A stretch of 64,000 nt of DNA from Clostridia bacterium (GCA_900769875.1 CAAGII010000160.1:87926-151925); one strand, 5' to 3'. Positions 27,126-37,038 are shown, numbered from the stretch's first letter. Numbers and translations: made by a program. The notes: a model not told the origin generated them from the sequence alone.

Positions 27126-29494
27126 TTATTCAGCCTGAGCAAAGCAGGCGATGGGATTCATGGTTGCCACATACAGGGAATCAATGGTGAAATCGCCTTC
27201 GCCAAAGAAATACATGTTTTGCGAGGTCACCTCGTCCACATAGGCACGGATGCTCAAAGACTTGGATTGGTTGAAGAACGCTTCCACCAAAGAGTGATCC
27301 ACATAGATTTCCATACAGATGGTGCCATCGCTGTTGAGCGGTAATTCGCCGGAGACATAGGAGGTCGATGCGCCGTCGCCGCGGTTGCCGGTCTCGCCGT
27401 TGATGATCTGGCTGGCAACCTCATAAGTGTAGAAGGTCTCGTCCCACCTGTCGCCCTGTTTGAGCATCAGGCCGAAGGTCTCGGCATCCTTGACGGTGGC
27501 GGTGATAACGATGTGCATCATATCCTCATGCACATTTTGCAGCAGCGCATTGGCCTCATCCATGGTCAGATTCCGGGAATCAATCAGCACCTCGCCCTCC
27601 AGCTTGCGCAATTCGGGAATCGGCGCCATCATCAGGTCAGTACCATCGTCATTCAGCCAGATGTTGCGCGCCAGACCCACTGTGTGCGCCCAACCGGAGG
27701 CTCCCTGATCGGCAGCACCGCGCTGATCCTGCATGATGGAGAACATCACAATCTTGCCGCTCACCGGGTCAACAAAGGCACTGGGTCCGGTGAACACATT
27801 GCAGCCATAGTCCAGGCGGCGCGGGATGCCCTTGAAGGCCGGATCGGGCGTGAACGTGCCGGTCTTAATATCGAAGTCTCCAAGGAAGTAGTACACATTG
27901 TTGTCGGCGATGCTGGCAGGCGCGGGCGATAGCTCAAACATCCACCGGGTGATGGTGCCGTCCTGATTGGTTACGGGCATCAGGATGGGCAGCTCCCAAC
28001 TGGTGCCGTAGTAGGTGGACTGATTGGGCATCTCATACACGGAGCTGATGTACTGCCAGTCCTGATCCACCGTGCCATCCGGAAGCAGCTCCAGACGGTC
28101 GGTCTTGTACAGCAGAGCCGCACCGCCATTGCTGCTTACGGAGCCGGAGCAGATGAGCATGTACCATGCGCCGTCCTGCTGCCACACATAGGATCGCGGA
28201 ACTCGCCGCGTCGGCCTTCACCGGGCTTTTGTATCACGGCCAGCTCATCGGCCACCACCCATTCGGTTAGCTCCGGGTCGCTCAGGTCGGCAGGATAAGC
28301 GACACCAATGTTCTGGTTGGAAATAAGGCCGGGCACGGAGCCAAAGTCATCGTTGCCGGCGGTAAAGAACAGCAGCGGCACGCCGTTGACGTCATAGCCT
28401 GCGTTGCCGCTCCATACACCGTCGGGTACCACGGTGTACTCCATGGGGGTGATGGCTTCCTTCACAGGCTTCCAGTTGATCATGTCGTCGGATACGTAGT
28501 GCCCCCAGCAGATGTTGCGCCAGTAGCTGCCGGTCATGTTGGCCTGATAGAACAGATGATACATGCCGTTGTAGTACAAGGGGGCGTGGGGCTCGTTCAT
28601 CCAGAACTGATAGGGGGCAGCGTGGAACTGAGTGCGCGTCCAGTCCTCCGTCAGCACGTTTTGCAGCCAGATATCGCCAAAGGCAATCTCTCCGGGAGTT
28701 ACACGATCATACAGGGCAATCACTTCATCTTCGGTCAGGGCGCGGCTGTACACGCGCACCTCATCCAGATAGCCGCTTGCCACGTTCAGGAAGCCTGCTG
28801 CCAGACGCTCGCCCTCGGGATTGCGGCCAATGGTCAGAGCTTTGTTTTTCGCTCGTTGGATGGCGCTGCCTACCGGGACAGACCGGCTGGATACCAGCTC
28901 GCCGTTGAGGTACAGGGTCATCTCACCCAGCTCGCCGTCAAAGGTGGCTACCACGTGATTCCACTGGTATTTCTGCAGGTTATCGCCATAGGTCCACAGG
29001 GACAGCCATTCCTCGCCGGTACCGACCTGAAAGGTCAGGCGACCGAAACGCTCATACCCCAGCAGGAAACCCTGATTGTTGGCTTTGCTGCTCTGGCCGA
29101 TGATGCCGGTGGGCTTGTCCGTGCCGTTGTCGGCAGCGTGGGGATCGTCCCACTCGAACATGCGCGGTGCAATCCATGCGGAAACGGTCAGATGCTTGCC
29201 CTCCACGCTGATGTCGTTCTTGCCGTAGTTGAGGTAGGTGGTGGAGCCGTCCAGCAGCAGGCAACCACCCAGCACCCCTTCGCTGCGCCACTGGGGCTCC
29301 TGCCCTTTCTCCTGGAACACGGGAAAGGCCAGACCGTAGGTCAGATCCTTGTCTGGCGCGTTGCCGGAGGCGTCGTGGACGGTCAGACCCGCGCCCTCGT
29401 CCAGAGTGAGATAGAGAAGCAGGTCATCCTCCGCGATGGCCGTGCCCATCAGCAGCAGAACCACACACAGCAGGACGGTCAGGCTTTTCTTCAT
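27126..29494 (-). pseudogene. Secreted LamG-GH32 fructanase, broken by a one-base frameshift
   Basis: Two overlapping frames (29494-28136 and 28187-27126) together make one GH32 protein of about 788 residues. The first has a signal peptide (MKKSLTVLLCVVLLLMGTAIA), a LamG-like jelly roll (about residues 30-240) and the GH32 N-terminal blades, including WMNEPHAP at residue 298. The reading breaks at 28190/28191, just after the conserved RDP motif (Asp434). Adding one base restores RDP-YVWQQDGAWYM. The second frame then supplies the acid/base region TSWELPIL and the C-terminal beta sandwich. In GH32 the position of Glu301 is usually the nucleophile Asp (WMNDPNG). The gene may be truly inactivated or the deletion may be a sequencing error. 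Confidence 0.85.
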
Positions 29495-29622
29495 CGTGAA
29501 TCCTCCTTATGGAATTTTCGGTTTGATGCACAGAGCATTTGACCCTGAGGGCACAGCCCGGAATAGATGCTTCAGGGAAGGGCTAGACAAGACGCCGTTA
29601 CCCTGCCCAGCCACGGATGATA

Positions 29623-31791
29623 TCAGATCAGGTTCTTGGCCAGCTGCCACTTGATTTGTACAGGCTGGCCGGAGCCGCCGTCGCCGACCTCATCGGAAAG
29701 GTTGTCCACGTCAGGCGCGGTCTCGTACACGGTCACGACCTCGTCGAAGAAGGCGTGCGCCCACCCGGCATTGATTACCTCGTCGCACAGCTGGATGTAC
29801 ATTTCCTGCCCTGCATAGGCACTCAGATCCATCACATAGGTGCCCATATCCGCCCAGGAGCCGCCAGCCTTCAGGCTTGGAAAATCGTGATCCGCAAAGC
29901 GGGTCTGCCTGTAGTAGCCAATCTGCGTGCCGTCCGTCAGGAATACCTTTACCGCAGCGGCATGACCGCCCATCTTCACACTGATGAAGCCGGAGCCGCT
30001 CAGCACGAAGCTGGTGGACTGCACCGTCCACCCTTCGGGCTCGCTGATGCCGGTGTTCCAACCATCCAGGTGATAGTCGCCGCTCTGGTTGTAGGGCAGG
30101 TTCTCACCCCAATAGGTCTGGGCGGAGATGATGCCGGCAGCCTGACCCTCGACGATAGCCCAGGGACCCTCCACTACCGTCCAGCCTGCCAGATTACCGG
30201 TCTCGAAGCCGCCGTTGGCCACGGAATGGCGGTCAGACATCACCATCACGGTGAAGGTTGCCTTAGCCGTCTTGCCCGCATGGGTCGCAGTGTAGGTCAC
30301 CTGCGCATGGCCGGCCTCATTCATGGGGAATGTATCAAAGCCTTCGGTGTACTCTGCGCCGTTGTAGACCACACTGGTTACAGCGATGTCGGTCACCTCG
30401 CTGGCGCCATAGACAGCCCTGGCATCCGTCAGGAAGGCGGACAGGTCCACCGTGCCGCAGTCCACCACCTGATTGGCGGCGTAGCTGGTGAAGGTCAGGC
30501 TCTGCAGCGGCACGGGGTAGGGATAGTTGCTGTAATAGTTGCGCAGGGTGGTCAGGTCATCATAGGAAGCGGAGGTGTAGGTTTCGTTCTGAATCTTCTC
30601 CAGCTGCTCGACCTCCAGCGCGGCTACTTCGCCGGCGGTCAGGCTCACGCGGAAGTCATCCACATTCAGGAAGGCGAAGGCGGAGGTGTCGTTGGCATCC
30701 ACCACCTTGATGTACACCACCTTACCCAGATAGGCGCTGGCATCCATGTAGTATCGCAGCAGGGTCAGAGCCAGAGAGGGATCGGCAAAGCCAGTGTTCT
30801 CCTGAACAATCAATTCCTCGCCGGTCTCGGCGTCGCACAGGGCAACATAGCAGTTACGGTTGCCCGCGCCCATCATGAAGGAGATGTAGCCATCGCCGGA
30901 TAGCGTGAACTTCTGGCTGCGGATCGCGCCGGTAGCGCTCTCCAGAATGGCGCCGTTGTTGGAGCCGTCCAGATAGTATTCGCCATCACCGTACACGGCA
31001 CGGTCGTTCCAATAGCGCTGGGATGTGGGAATGACACCGGCCACGGTCAGAGCTTTGCCCTCCAGCAGCAGCCAGCCGGTCAGGTCACCTGTCTCAAATC
31101 CACCGTTGACAATGGTGGTGGCCGTGGGATTCTCCTCAAAGGGCTTAGGGCCGTAGGCAGCGATCTGCGCGTCATGCTCGGCATAGGCGGCGTCGATCTC
31201 TGCCTGGCTCTGCAGGGTGTGGAAGGCGTCCAGATTCAGGTAGCTGTAATCATCGCCCTCGTCGTTGTCGGTGGCTACGATGTACAGGGTCTTGCCGATG
31301 TGGGCGCTCAGGTCAACAACCTTGGTCATCAGGTGATCGCCGATGTAGATGCCGTCGCAGTCCTCGTTGGCAACGCGGGCCAACGGCTCGTCGTTGCCCT
31401 GCTCAAAGAACTCAACATAACACTTTTCGGTGTTCTTCCCGGCGCCGATCTTGAAATAGATGTAGCCGGTACCGCTCAGCACGAAGGGTGCGGAGGTCAG
31501 GGTGCCGCGCATCACAGGGTTGCCGCCCTTGATGGCGGAAAAGTAGTATTCACCGCTCTTTTCCATGGGCGCGCCGTTAAGTTTTTCATCCGCCACGGTG
31601 CCGCGCACGTTGAAGGCGGCGTCCTTGCGCTTCCAGCTGACCCAACGGCCATTGGCGCTCAGCTCCTCGAAATCACCGTTGGGAACATCCGTCGGGAGAT
31701 CCTCGGCGGAAACCACCGTCACGTAGGTCATCAGCATTGCCAGGCACAGAACCAGCGCAGTTATACGCTTGAGCAGGATGCTCTGCTTCAT
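29623..31791 (-). CDS. Secreted three-module protein, probable fructan-binding role
   Basis: From ATG 31791 (AAGGAAGGAAG upstream) the protein has 722 residues with a signal peptide (MKQSILLKRITALVLCLAML). Three related modules of about 150-170 residues start with PNGDFEELSANGRWVSW, VNGGFETGDLTGW and ANGGFETGNLAGW. Each ends with an (A/D)-Y-x-G-x-x-(V/M)-Y-I segment, as in galactose-binding-like beta sandwiches. A bacterial Ig-like domain (about residues 430-550) lies between modules two and three. There is no catalytic domain, sorting signal or dockerin. It precedes the GH32 gene by 128 bases in the same direction and has a LacI-type operator upstream. Capture of fructan outside the cell is inferred from context. 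Confidence 0.75.
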   Translation of the reverse strand: MKQSILLKRITALVLCLAMLMTYVTVVSAEDLPTDVPNGDFEELSANGRWVSWKRKDAAFNVRGTVADEKLNGAPMEKSGEYYFSAIKGGNPVMRGTLTSAPFVLSGTGYIYFKIGAGKNTEKCYVEFFEQGNDEPLARVANEDCDGIYIGDHLMTKVVDLSAHIGKTLYIVATDNDEGDDYSYLNLDAFHTLQSQAEIDAAYAEHDAQIAAYGPKPFEENPTATTIVNGGFETGDLTGWLLLEGKALTVAGVIPTSQRYWNDRAVYGDGEYYLDGSNNGAILESATGAIRSQKFTLSGDGYISFMMGAGNRNCYVALCDAETGEELIVQENTGFADPSLALTLLRYYMDASAYLGKVVYIKVVDANDTSAFAFLNVDDFRVSLTAGEVAALEVEQLEKIQNETYTSASYDDLTTLRNYYSNYPYPVPLQSLTFTSYAANQVVDCGTVDLSAFLTDARAVYGASEVTDIAVTSVVYNGAEYTEGFDTFPMNEAGHAQVTYTATHAGKTAKATFTVMVMSDRHSVANGGFETGNLAGWTVVEGPWAIVEGQAAGIISAQTYWGENLPYNQSGDYHLDGWNTGISEPEGWTVQSTSFVLSGSGFISVKMGGHAAAVKVFLTDGTQIGYYRQTRFADHDFPSLKAGGSWADMGTYVMDLSAYAGQEMYIQLCDEVINAGWAHAFFDEVVTVYETAPDVDNLSDEVGDGGSGQPVQIKWQLAKNLI

Positions 31792-31894
31792 GATGATGTA
31801 CTTCCTTCCTTCGTTCATTTGATCCATTCTCAATGGGGCTTGGTCTTTCTTGACATTGTTGATCCTCACAGCGCGGCATGTGGCAATCCGCAAA

Positions 31895-31908
31895 GTGAAA
31901 CGTTTCAC
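31895..31908. promoter_or_regulatory. LacI-type operator O1 (perfect palindrome)
   Basis: GTGAAACGTTTCAC is a perfect 14-base palindrome with a central CG, typical of LacI-family operators. It lies about 30 bases past the -10 of the promoter for the three-module protein, within its untranslated leader. Confidence 0.85.
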
Positions 31909-31938
31909 AGATGGGTAGATTCTATGGGTTCAATCATG

Positions 31939-31967
31939 AGTATACGGGGTGCTTCGACGTTTGTCAA
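31939..31967 (-). promoter_or_regulatory. Promoter of the three-module protein/GH32 operon
   Basis: Minus-strand TTGACA (31967-31962) and TATACT (31944-31939) have a 17-base spacer, giving a start near 31932 and a leader of about 140 bases that contains operator O1. Confidence 0.82.
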
Positions 31968-32068
31968 GGGTAATTCCTCTTTTTCATGCAATATTTATTC
32001 AGTAAACCGACCGGATAGGCAAAACGACAGACGGAAGGCCGACTCTAATGTCGGTTGCCATCATTCAT

Positions 32069-32082
32069 GTGAAACATTTCAC
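32069..32082. promoter_or_regulatory. LacI-type operator O2 (one central change)
   Basis: GTGAAACATTTCAC differs from O1 only in the central CG. It lies in the divergent spacer between the two promoters, where it could support looping between O1 and O3. Confidence 0.65.
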
Positions 32083-32198
32083 GGTGAAAAAGCACGGGGT
32101 GTCGGATTGTGTCAAGCCGACAAGAAGAAACCCTTCGGATTTGGCAGATTAAAAACAAAATTACTGCAAATTCTTTGAGAAAAGGCATGAAATGGCCA

Positions 32199-32227
32199 TT
32201 GACATTCCCATGAAACCGTGATATATT
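32199..32227 (+). promoter_or_regulatory. Promoter of the solute-binding protein gene
   Basis: TTGACA (32199-32204) and TATATT (32222-32227) have a 17-base spacer, giving a start near 32234. Operator O3 begins about eight bases past that start. Confidence 0.8.
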
Positions 32228-32241
32228 GACATTGCTGGTTG

Positions 32242-32255
32242 ATATAACGTTTCAC
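32242..32255. promoter_or_regulatory. LacI-type operator O3 (one intact half-site)
   Basis: The right half CGTTTCAC matches O1 fully; the left half (ATATAA) is degenerate. Its place, 14 bases past the -10, matches that of the perfect operator at the permease promoter. Confidence 0.6.
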
Positions 32256-32359
32256 GGCTGGCGTGTTTGCAAGCTCCGCCCCGCGGTGTGGCAACTAAGG
32301 GGCATGAGTGAGTGAATGGTAGCAATCCTTACGACCAATCAAAAAGGAGACGACAAGCA

Positions 32360-33982
32360 ATGAAGCATCTCGCAAGGATCCTGTCCCTTGTCCTCTGTGC
32401 CGCGCTGCTGTGCGGTGTGTCCGCCGTGGCTTCCGCTGAACAGACCGACTTCTACATCATGGGCGGCATGAGCGCCCTCTCCGCCGGATACGACAGCAAT
32501 GTGGTGCTCAACGAGCTGCAGGAAAAGGCCGGCATTACCATCGAATGGGATACCATGAGCGACTCTCTGGCTGAGCAGGTGAACATCCGCATCGCCGGCA
32601 ATATGTTGCCCGACGCCTTCATGGGCGTTGGCTTCTCCAACTATGACATTTCCATCTACGGTGAGGACGGCGTGTTCATCGACCTGACCGAGTACATCAC
32701 CCCGGAGATCATGCCCAACCTGAGCGCGATTCTGGAGGAGAATCCCGACATCCGCGCTGCCATCACCATGGCAGACGGCTGTATCTACGGCCTGCCCTCT
32801 GCTGAGCAGATGGGTACTGCCGGTGTGGGCATTGAGCCCGATCTGAGCATCTACACCATTCCCCAGTTTTCCATGATTAACAAGGCATGGCTGGACGATC
32901 TGGGTCTGGCGATGCCCACCACGCTGGATGAGCTGCACGACGTGCTGGTCGCCTTCAAGGAGAATGACATGTCTGCCAGGTACTATGGCAACGCTGCCGG
33001 TTCAACCATCCCCATGTCCACCGGCTTTGACCAATGGTGCTGGGGTCAGAACATCTTCTATGCCGGCTTCGGCTTCACCAACTGGCCCAACGATGTGTGC
33101 AACGATCTGGTGCTGGGCGACGACGGCAAGGCGTACTTCGTCTGCGCTACCGACAACTACCGCAAGGCCGTGACCTATTTCCATGACTGGTATGCCGATG
33201 GCCTGATGGACATCGAGATGTTCTCACAGGACACCAACCAGCTGATTGCCAAGTGCTCTCAGGGCAAGGTTGGCGTGGCGACCTGGTGGTACATCGAGGA
33301 GGTCATGGGCGACAAAGCCTCTGACTATGTGTTCCTGCCTGTGCTTGACGGCCCCGACGGCACCCACAATGTGACCGTGCGTACCGGCGGCGCGGTGAAC
33401 AGCGGCAACCTGAACATCACCTCCGCCTGCGAATCCCCCGAGAACCTGCTGAAGTTCTATGATATGTGGTATGACGGCGAGATCGTGATGCAGCTGCAGT
33501 ACGGCCCCAAGGGCGTGTACTTCACCGAGCAGGATGAGAAGGGCATGTGGAAGTCCATCACCGATGCTGACGCACGCGCCACCTTCGGCAAGAGTGCAGG
33601 CGAATTGAAGGGCAACTACGAGGTGTACGGTCCCAAGCTGATCCTGAGCAAGTATTACAACGAGAACTTCTACATGGAGGAACGCGCCATTGTTCGCCTG
33701 AACGACCTGTACTACAGCTGGGTCAAGCCCTATGTATCCAGCCTGTCCGTTTTCCCCATTGACTGCGTGTACACCCAGAAGGAGCTGGATGTGATCGACC
33801 GTTACAAGGCTGACTTCGAGTCCGCTGTGGCTGAGCAGGAAGCTCTGTGGCTGAAGAACGGCGGCCCCACCGATGCCGAGTGGAATGCCTATGTGAAGAT
33901 GCTGAGCAAGAGCTGTGGTATGGAGAAGCTGCTGGCTGTGTACCAGAGCGCCTATGACCGCTACGCCGCTGCTGAGAAGTAA
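32360..33982 (+). CDS. CUT1-type extracellular solute-binding protein (LplA-like)
   Basis: From ATG 32360 (AAGGAG upstream) the protein has 540 residues. A signal peptide (MKHLARILSLVLCAALLCGVSA, then ASAEQ) is followed by a large type-1 substrate-binding fold, with the usual length for LplA/YtcQ-type oligosaccharide binders. The lipobox is unclear. It should deliver oligosaccharides, here probably fructo-oligosaccharides, to the permease pair encoded on the opposite strand at 37-39 kb. It is monocistronic, with a terminator 18 bases past the stop, so it can be made at higher level than the permeases. Operator O3 suggests repression by the LacI protein. Confidence 0.9.
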   Translation: MKHLARILSLVLCAALLCGVSAVASAEQTDFYIMGGMSALSAGYDSNVVLNELQEKAGITIEWDTMSDSLAEQVNIRIAGNMLPDAFMGVGFSNYDISIYGEDGVFIDLTEYITPEIMPNLSAILEENPDIRAAITMADGCIYGLPSAEQMGTAGVGIEPDLSIYTIPQFSMINKAWLDDLGLAMPTTLDELHDVLVAFKENDMSARYYGNAAGSTIPMSTGFDQWCWGQNIFYAGFGFTNWPNDVCNDLVLGDDGKAYFVCATDNYRKAVTYFHDWYADGLMDIEMFSQDTNQLIAKCSQGKVGVATWWYIEEVMGDKASDYVFLPVLDGPDGTHNVTVRTGGAVNSGNLNITSACESPENLLKFYDMWYDGEIVMQLQYGPKGVYFTEQDEKGMWKSITDADARATFGKSAGELKGNYEVYGPKLILSKYYNENFYMEERAIVRLNDLYYSWVKPYVSSLSVFPIDCVYTQKELDVIDRYKADFESAVAEQEALWLKNGGPTDAEWNAYVKMLSKSCGMEKLLAVYQSAYDRYAAAEK

Positions 33983-34000
33983 ACCAGCACCCCTTTGCGG

Positions 34001-34033
34001 GCGGACGGGCCGAAACGAGCCTGTCCGCTTTTT
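34001..34033 (+). terminator. Terminator of the solute-binding protein gene
   Basis: GCGGACGGGC pairs with GCCTGTCCGC (one G-U) around eight bases and is followed by TTTTT. Confidence 0.9.
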
Positions 34034-34519
34034 CCATGCAAAACCCTCTCCGAGGGATCGTACCAGTGGAGAAGGAGCGATGGCTCCTGCCCGGCAGCAG
34101 AGGTGAACCGTCTGTCCAACTCCGGGTGGCGGCTCCGCACAATACGTACGAATCATCCAATAGAAAAGAAGAGCCTGCGATTCCAGGCGGGTGGTCACAA
34201 GGCTACCGAATCAGAGGCAGCGGGCTGCGATGCACACAAGGAACAAGCGCATCCGATCCCGCTGCGATCTTTCGCCCTTCTCCTAAATGGGAAAGACATC
34301 GTCGGAATGGCTTTGCCGCGAAGGATGATCGAGCTTTTGCTGCTGTTTTCATGGATAAAGGACTGACAAAGCATGCCAGTCCTTCGTTTGTGTCAAGGAA
34401 GCCGCAAGTGATCGCGCCAATGTCAAATGGGCAGGGGCGATAGCGCTTGTTTGGTAGCAGCGGTGAACCGGATGCGCCAGTCTGGGCGGCGCCCGGCCCA
34501 CTTGTCCACCCATACCAAA

Positions 34520-34548
34520 GGAGGACTTCGCGTACTGCGAAGCCCTCC
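34520..34548 (-). terminator. Candidate terminator of the permease-GH32-fructokinase operon
   Basis: GGAGGGCTTCGC and GCGAAGTCCTCC (minus strand) form a 12-base stem with one mismatch around five bases. The following tract (TTTGG) is short. It lies 41 bases past the fructokinase stop. Confidence 0.55.
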
Positions 34549-34588
34549 AGGCAGGGATGGGCAGAGAGGAGGAGCTGCCCGCGGTATA

Positions 34589-35548
34589 TCACTGATCGTG
34601 GAACACGCCTGTAACCTCCGTGCGCTCCGGCATCACGCGCAGGGCGCCCTTGCGGGTGGTTACCAGCGAGGCTGCGGCATTGGCGAAGCGCAGCATCTGC
34701 TGCAGCTGGTCTGCGGTCATCTCCAGACCATTGGTCAGCACAGCGTCCAGACAGCAGGCACAGAAGGTATCGCCCGCGCCGGTGGTATCGGTGGTGGCAG
34801 GGTTAAGGAACGCTGCCTGTTCCACCATCATGTCGCCAAGATAAGCCCGGCTGCCATTCGGACCCAATGAAGCCAGCAGTATCCGAATATTGGGATACTT
34901 GGCTCGGATTTTGGCAATACCCTCGTCCAGATCTTCACAGCCGGTATACCACACAATTTCGTTATCGCTGATTTTCATAATGTTCGCGTGGCGCATGCCG
35001 AAATCAAACGCAGCGCGGGCATCCTCGTCACGCTTCCACAGCGGTGGCCGCAGGTTGGGGTCGAAGCTGATGAGCAGACCGTGCTTTTTTGCTAACTCCA
35101 CAGCGCGCATGGTGGCGCTGCGCACAGGCTCGTCAGTCATGCTCAGTGTGCCAAAGTGGAACAGCCGGGCCTCGGCGATCATTTCCTCGTTCACTTCGTC
35201 TGCCGTCAGCATCATGTCCGCACCGGGGGTACGGTAGAAGGAGAAGTCTCGATCCCCATTGGGCAGCTTGTGCACCAGTGCCAGCGTGGTCGGCACATGG
35301 TTATCCGTGCGCAGGCTTTCTGTGTTAATGCCCTGCTCGGTGAGCGCGTCGCGCAGCAGCTGACCAAAGCGGTCGTTGCCCACCTTGCCGATGAACGCCG
35401 TGGGATGCCCCAGCTTGCCCAGCATCGCCAGCACATTGCCGGGCGCGCCGCCGGGATTGGCTTCAAACATCAGGTTGCCCTGGCTGCTGACACCGTTCTG
35501 CGTGAAGTCGATCAGCAATTCGCCAAGAGCGATGACATCGTGATTCAT
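34589..35548 (-). CDS. Fructokinase (PfkB family)
   Basis: The 319-residue ribokinase-fold protein starts MNHDVIALGELLIDF and has NPGGAPGNVLAMLGKLG (sugar site) and TDTTGAGDTFCACCLDA. The last carries the catalytic base Asp and the anion hole. It should phosphorylate fructose released by the adjacent intracellular GH32 enzyme. ATG 35548 overlaps the GH32 stop by four bases. Other PfkB substrates are possible, but the context favours fructose. Confidence 0.92.
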   Translation of the reverse strand: MNHDVIALGELLIDFTQNGVSSQGNLMFEANPGGAPGNVLAMLGKLGHPTAFIGKVGNDRFGQLLRDALTEQGINTESLRTDNHVPTTLALVHKLPNGDRDFSFYRTPGADMMLTADEVNEEMIAEARLFHFGTLSMTDEPVRSATMRAVELAKKHGLLISFDPNLRPPLWKRDEDARAAFDFGMRHANIMKISDNEIVWYTGCEDLDEGIAKIRAKYPNIRILLASLGPNGSRAYLGDMMVEQAAFLNPATTDTTGAGDTFCACCLDAVLTNGLEMTADQLQQMLRFANAAASLVTTRKGALRVMPERTEVTGVFHDQ

Positions 35549-37038
35549 TTGCCGTCGTCCTCCATCATGTCGATCTCATGGCTCTCAAAGGTGTAGTGGA
35601 TTGGCTTTGGCGCGCGAAGCAGCACATCCTGTGCGCCCTGAGGTGTGTACAGTAGCGTGGTGACCGCCTGCTCGCCGTCGTTCAGGAACAGCTCCATGCT
35701 CCATGTATCCAGCAGCACGCGCAGCTTCACCGTGTCCTTCATCTCCCGGATCGGTACCACATGCACGGGGATATGGTCACACACCATACCGGCGTTGGTG
35801 CGGTCGATGATCAGCCTGCGCGCTGGCGCATTGTAGGTGATGCGCGTGGAATATTTCTCGTTGGCAGCCACGTCCAGATTGAACATGGCCTCGGCGGCAT
35901 TGGTGACTGTGAGCGTGAAATCCAGCTGACGGCCAAAGGCCAGCTGACGGCGGCCACTGTCGGTCACACCCTTGACGAAACGCCGGTTGGTGTAATAATG
36001 CTCGATTTCCTTCACCGGAAGCTGAATCAGCCTGTCGTTGACAATGCGCAGCTCCCGGGGGAAGGTCATCATGCCGGTCCAGGTCTGCTCGGGCGGCGTC
36101 ACGTTGTTGTCCCAGCTCTGCATCCAGGCGATCATCACGCGGCGGCCATCGGGCAGAAGGGTCGTCTGCGAGGCATAGAAGTCCCAGCCGTAATCCACAC
36201 AGCCCACCGTGCGGCGTATAAACCGCTTCGCGTCCTCGTCCCAGTCGCCCACGATGCATACCGTGCCGTTCTTCCCGTGGAACTCGCCCTGATCATCAGG
36301 ACGCATCTCCTGCGGGCTGACCAGCAGTACCTGACGGCCGTCCAGCGGGAAAAAGTCGGGACATTCCCACATCTTGCCCAGACGATTGTGGCTGCGATCC
36401 ACCACACAGACAAAGCTCCAGTGGATCAGGTCAGGGCTTTCATAGAGCAGAATCTGCCCGCTGTGATCCTCGCTGCGGCTACCCACCACCATGCGGTAGA
36501 CGCCGTTTTCCTCCCACACCTTGGGGTCGCGGAAATCCGCCTTGCTGGCCCGGGGCGGCAGGCTTCTGGTGCTGATGACCGGATTGTTCTCATATTTCGT
36601 ATAGTTGATGCCATTGCCAAAGGCCACGCTCTGGGTCTGGCGAACGCGATGAAGGCCGTCCTCCTGCGCCACATCGTGATGGCTTGTGTAAATCAGCGCC
36701 TGCGTTTCGCCTGCCTGCACGGCGCTGCCTGAGAAACAGCCCGTTTCATACGGCTGATCCGGAGCCAGCGCCTCAGGCAGCAGACGCCAACGCACCAGAT
36801 CATCCGTCACGACATGTCCCCAGTGCATCGGACCCCATTGCGCGTCATAGGGGTGATGCTGGAAGAACAGATGAATCTGTCCCTGATAGACAGAAAAGCC
36901 GTTGGGGTCGTTGATCCACCCAATGGGTGAGGAAACATGAAAGGCGGCTTTATCGCCGCCCTGTACGGATGCGTCATGCCGCTGGGCATAGTCGCGGGCG
37001 GCTTCCAGAGAAAATACGGGGGTCATGGTCTTTTCCAT
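35545..37038 (-). CDS. Intracellular GH32 fructosidase (sucrose/fructo-oligosaccharide hydrolase)
   Basis: From ATG 37038 (AAGGA upstream) the enzyme has 497 residues and no signal peptide. All GH32 catalytic residues are present: nucleophile Asp44 (WINDPNG), transition-state stabiliser Asp171 (FRDPK) and acid/base Glu225 (MWECPDFF). It probably splits imported fructo-oligosaccharides or sucrose to fructose, which feeds the downstream kinase. No PTS gene is nearby and uptake is by ABC transport, so a phosphorylated substrate is unlikely. The open frame extends 36 codons upstream without ribosome-binding support. Confidence 0.94.
   Translation of the reverse strand: MEKTMTPVFSLEAARDYAQRHDASVQGGDKAAFHVSSPIGWINDPNGFSVYQGQIHLFFQHHPYDAQWGPMHWGHVVTDDLVRWRLLPEALAPDQPYETGCFSGSAVQAGETQALIYTSHHDVAQEDGLHRVRQTQSVAFGNGINYTKYENNPVISTRSLPPRASKADFRDPKVWEENGVYRMVVGSRSEDHSGQILLYESPDLIHWSFVCVVDRSHNRLGKMWECPDFFPLDGRQVLLVSPQEMRPDDQGEFHGKNGTVCIVGDWDEDAKRFIRRTVGCVDYGWDFYASQTTLLPDGRRVMIAWMQSWDNNVTPPEQTWTGMMTFPRELRIVNDRLIQLPVKEIEHYYTNRRFVKGVTDSGRRQLAFGRQLDFTLTVTNAAEAMFNLDVAANEKYSTRITYNAPARRLIIDRTNAGMVCDHIPVHVVPIREMKDTVKLRVLLDTWSMELFLNDGEQAVTTLLYTPQGAQDVLLRAPKPIHYTFESHEIDMMEDDGK

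Larger units (their letters stand above)
33983..34588. other. 606-base gene-free region with hairpins and a degenerate repeat
   Basis: Between convergent genes I find no supported ORF. It holds two terminators (34001-34033 and 34520-34548) and a hairpin AAGGACTG/CAGTCCTT (34358-34384). It also has two related segments near 34095-34140 and 34457-34500, sharing AGCAG-GGTGAACCG followed by a GGG-GGCG block. The text looks like a diverged intergenic repeat family. Confidence 0.6.

Noticed and set aside
29617..30903. 428-codon plus-strand frame opposite the three-module protein
   Set aside because: Antisense shadow; no start signal or recognisable domain.
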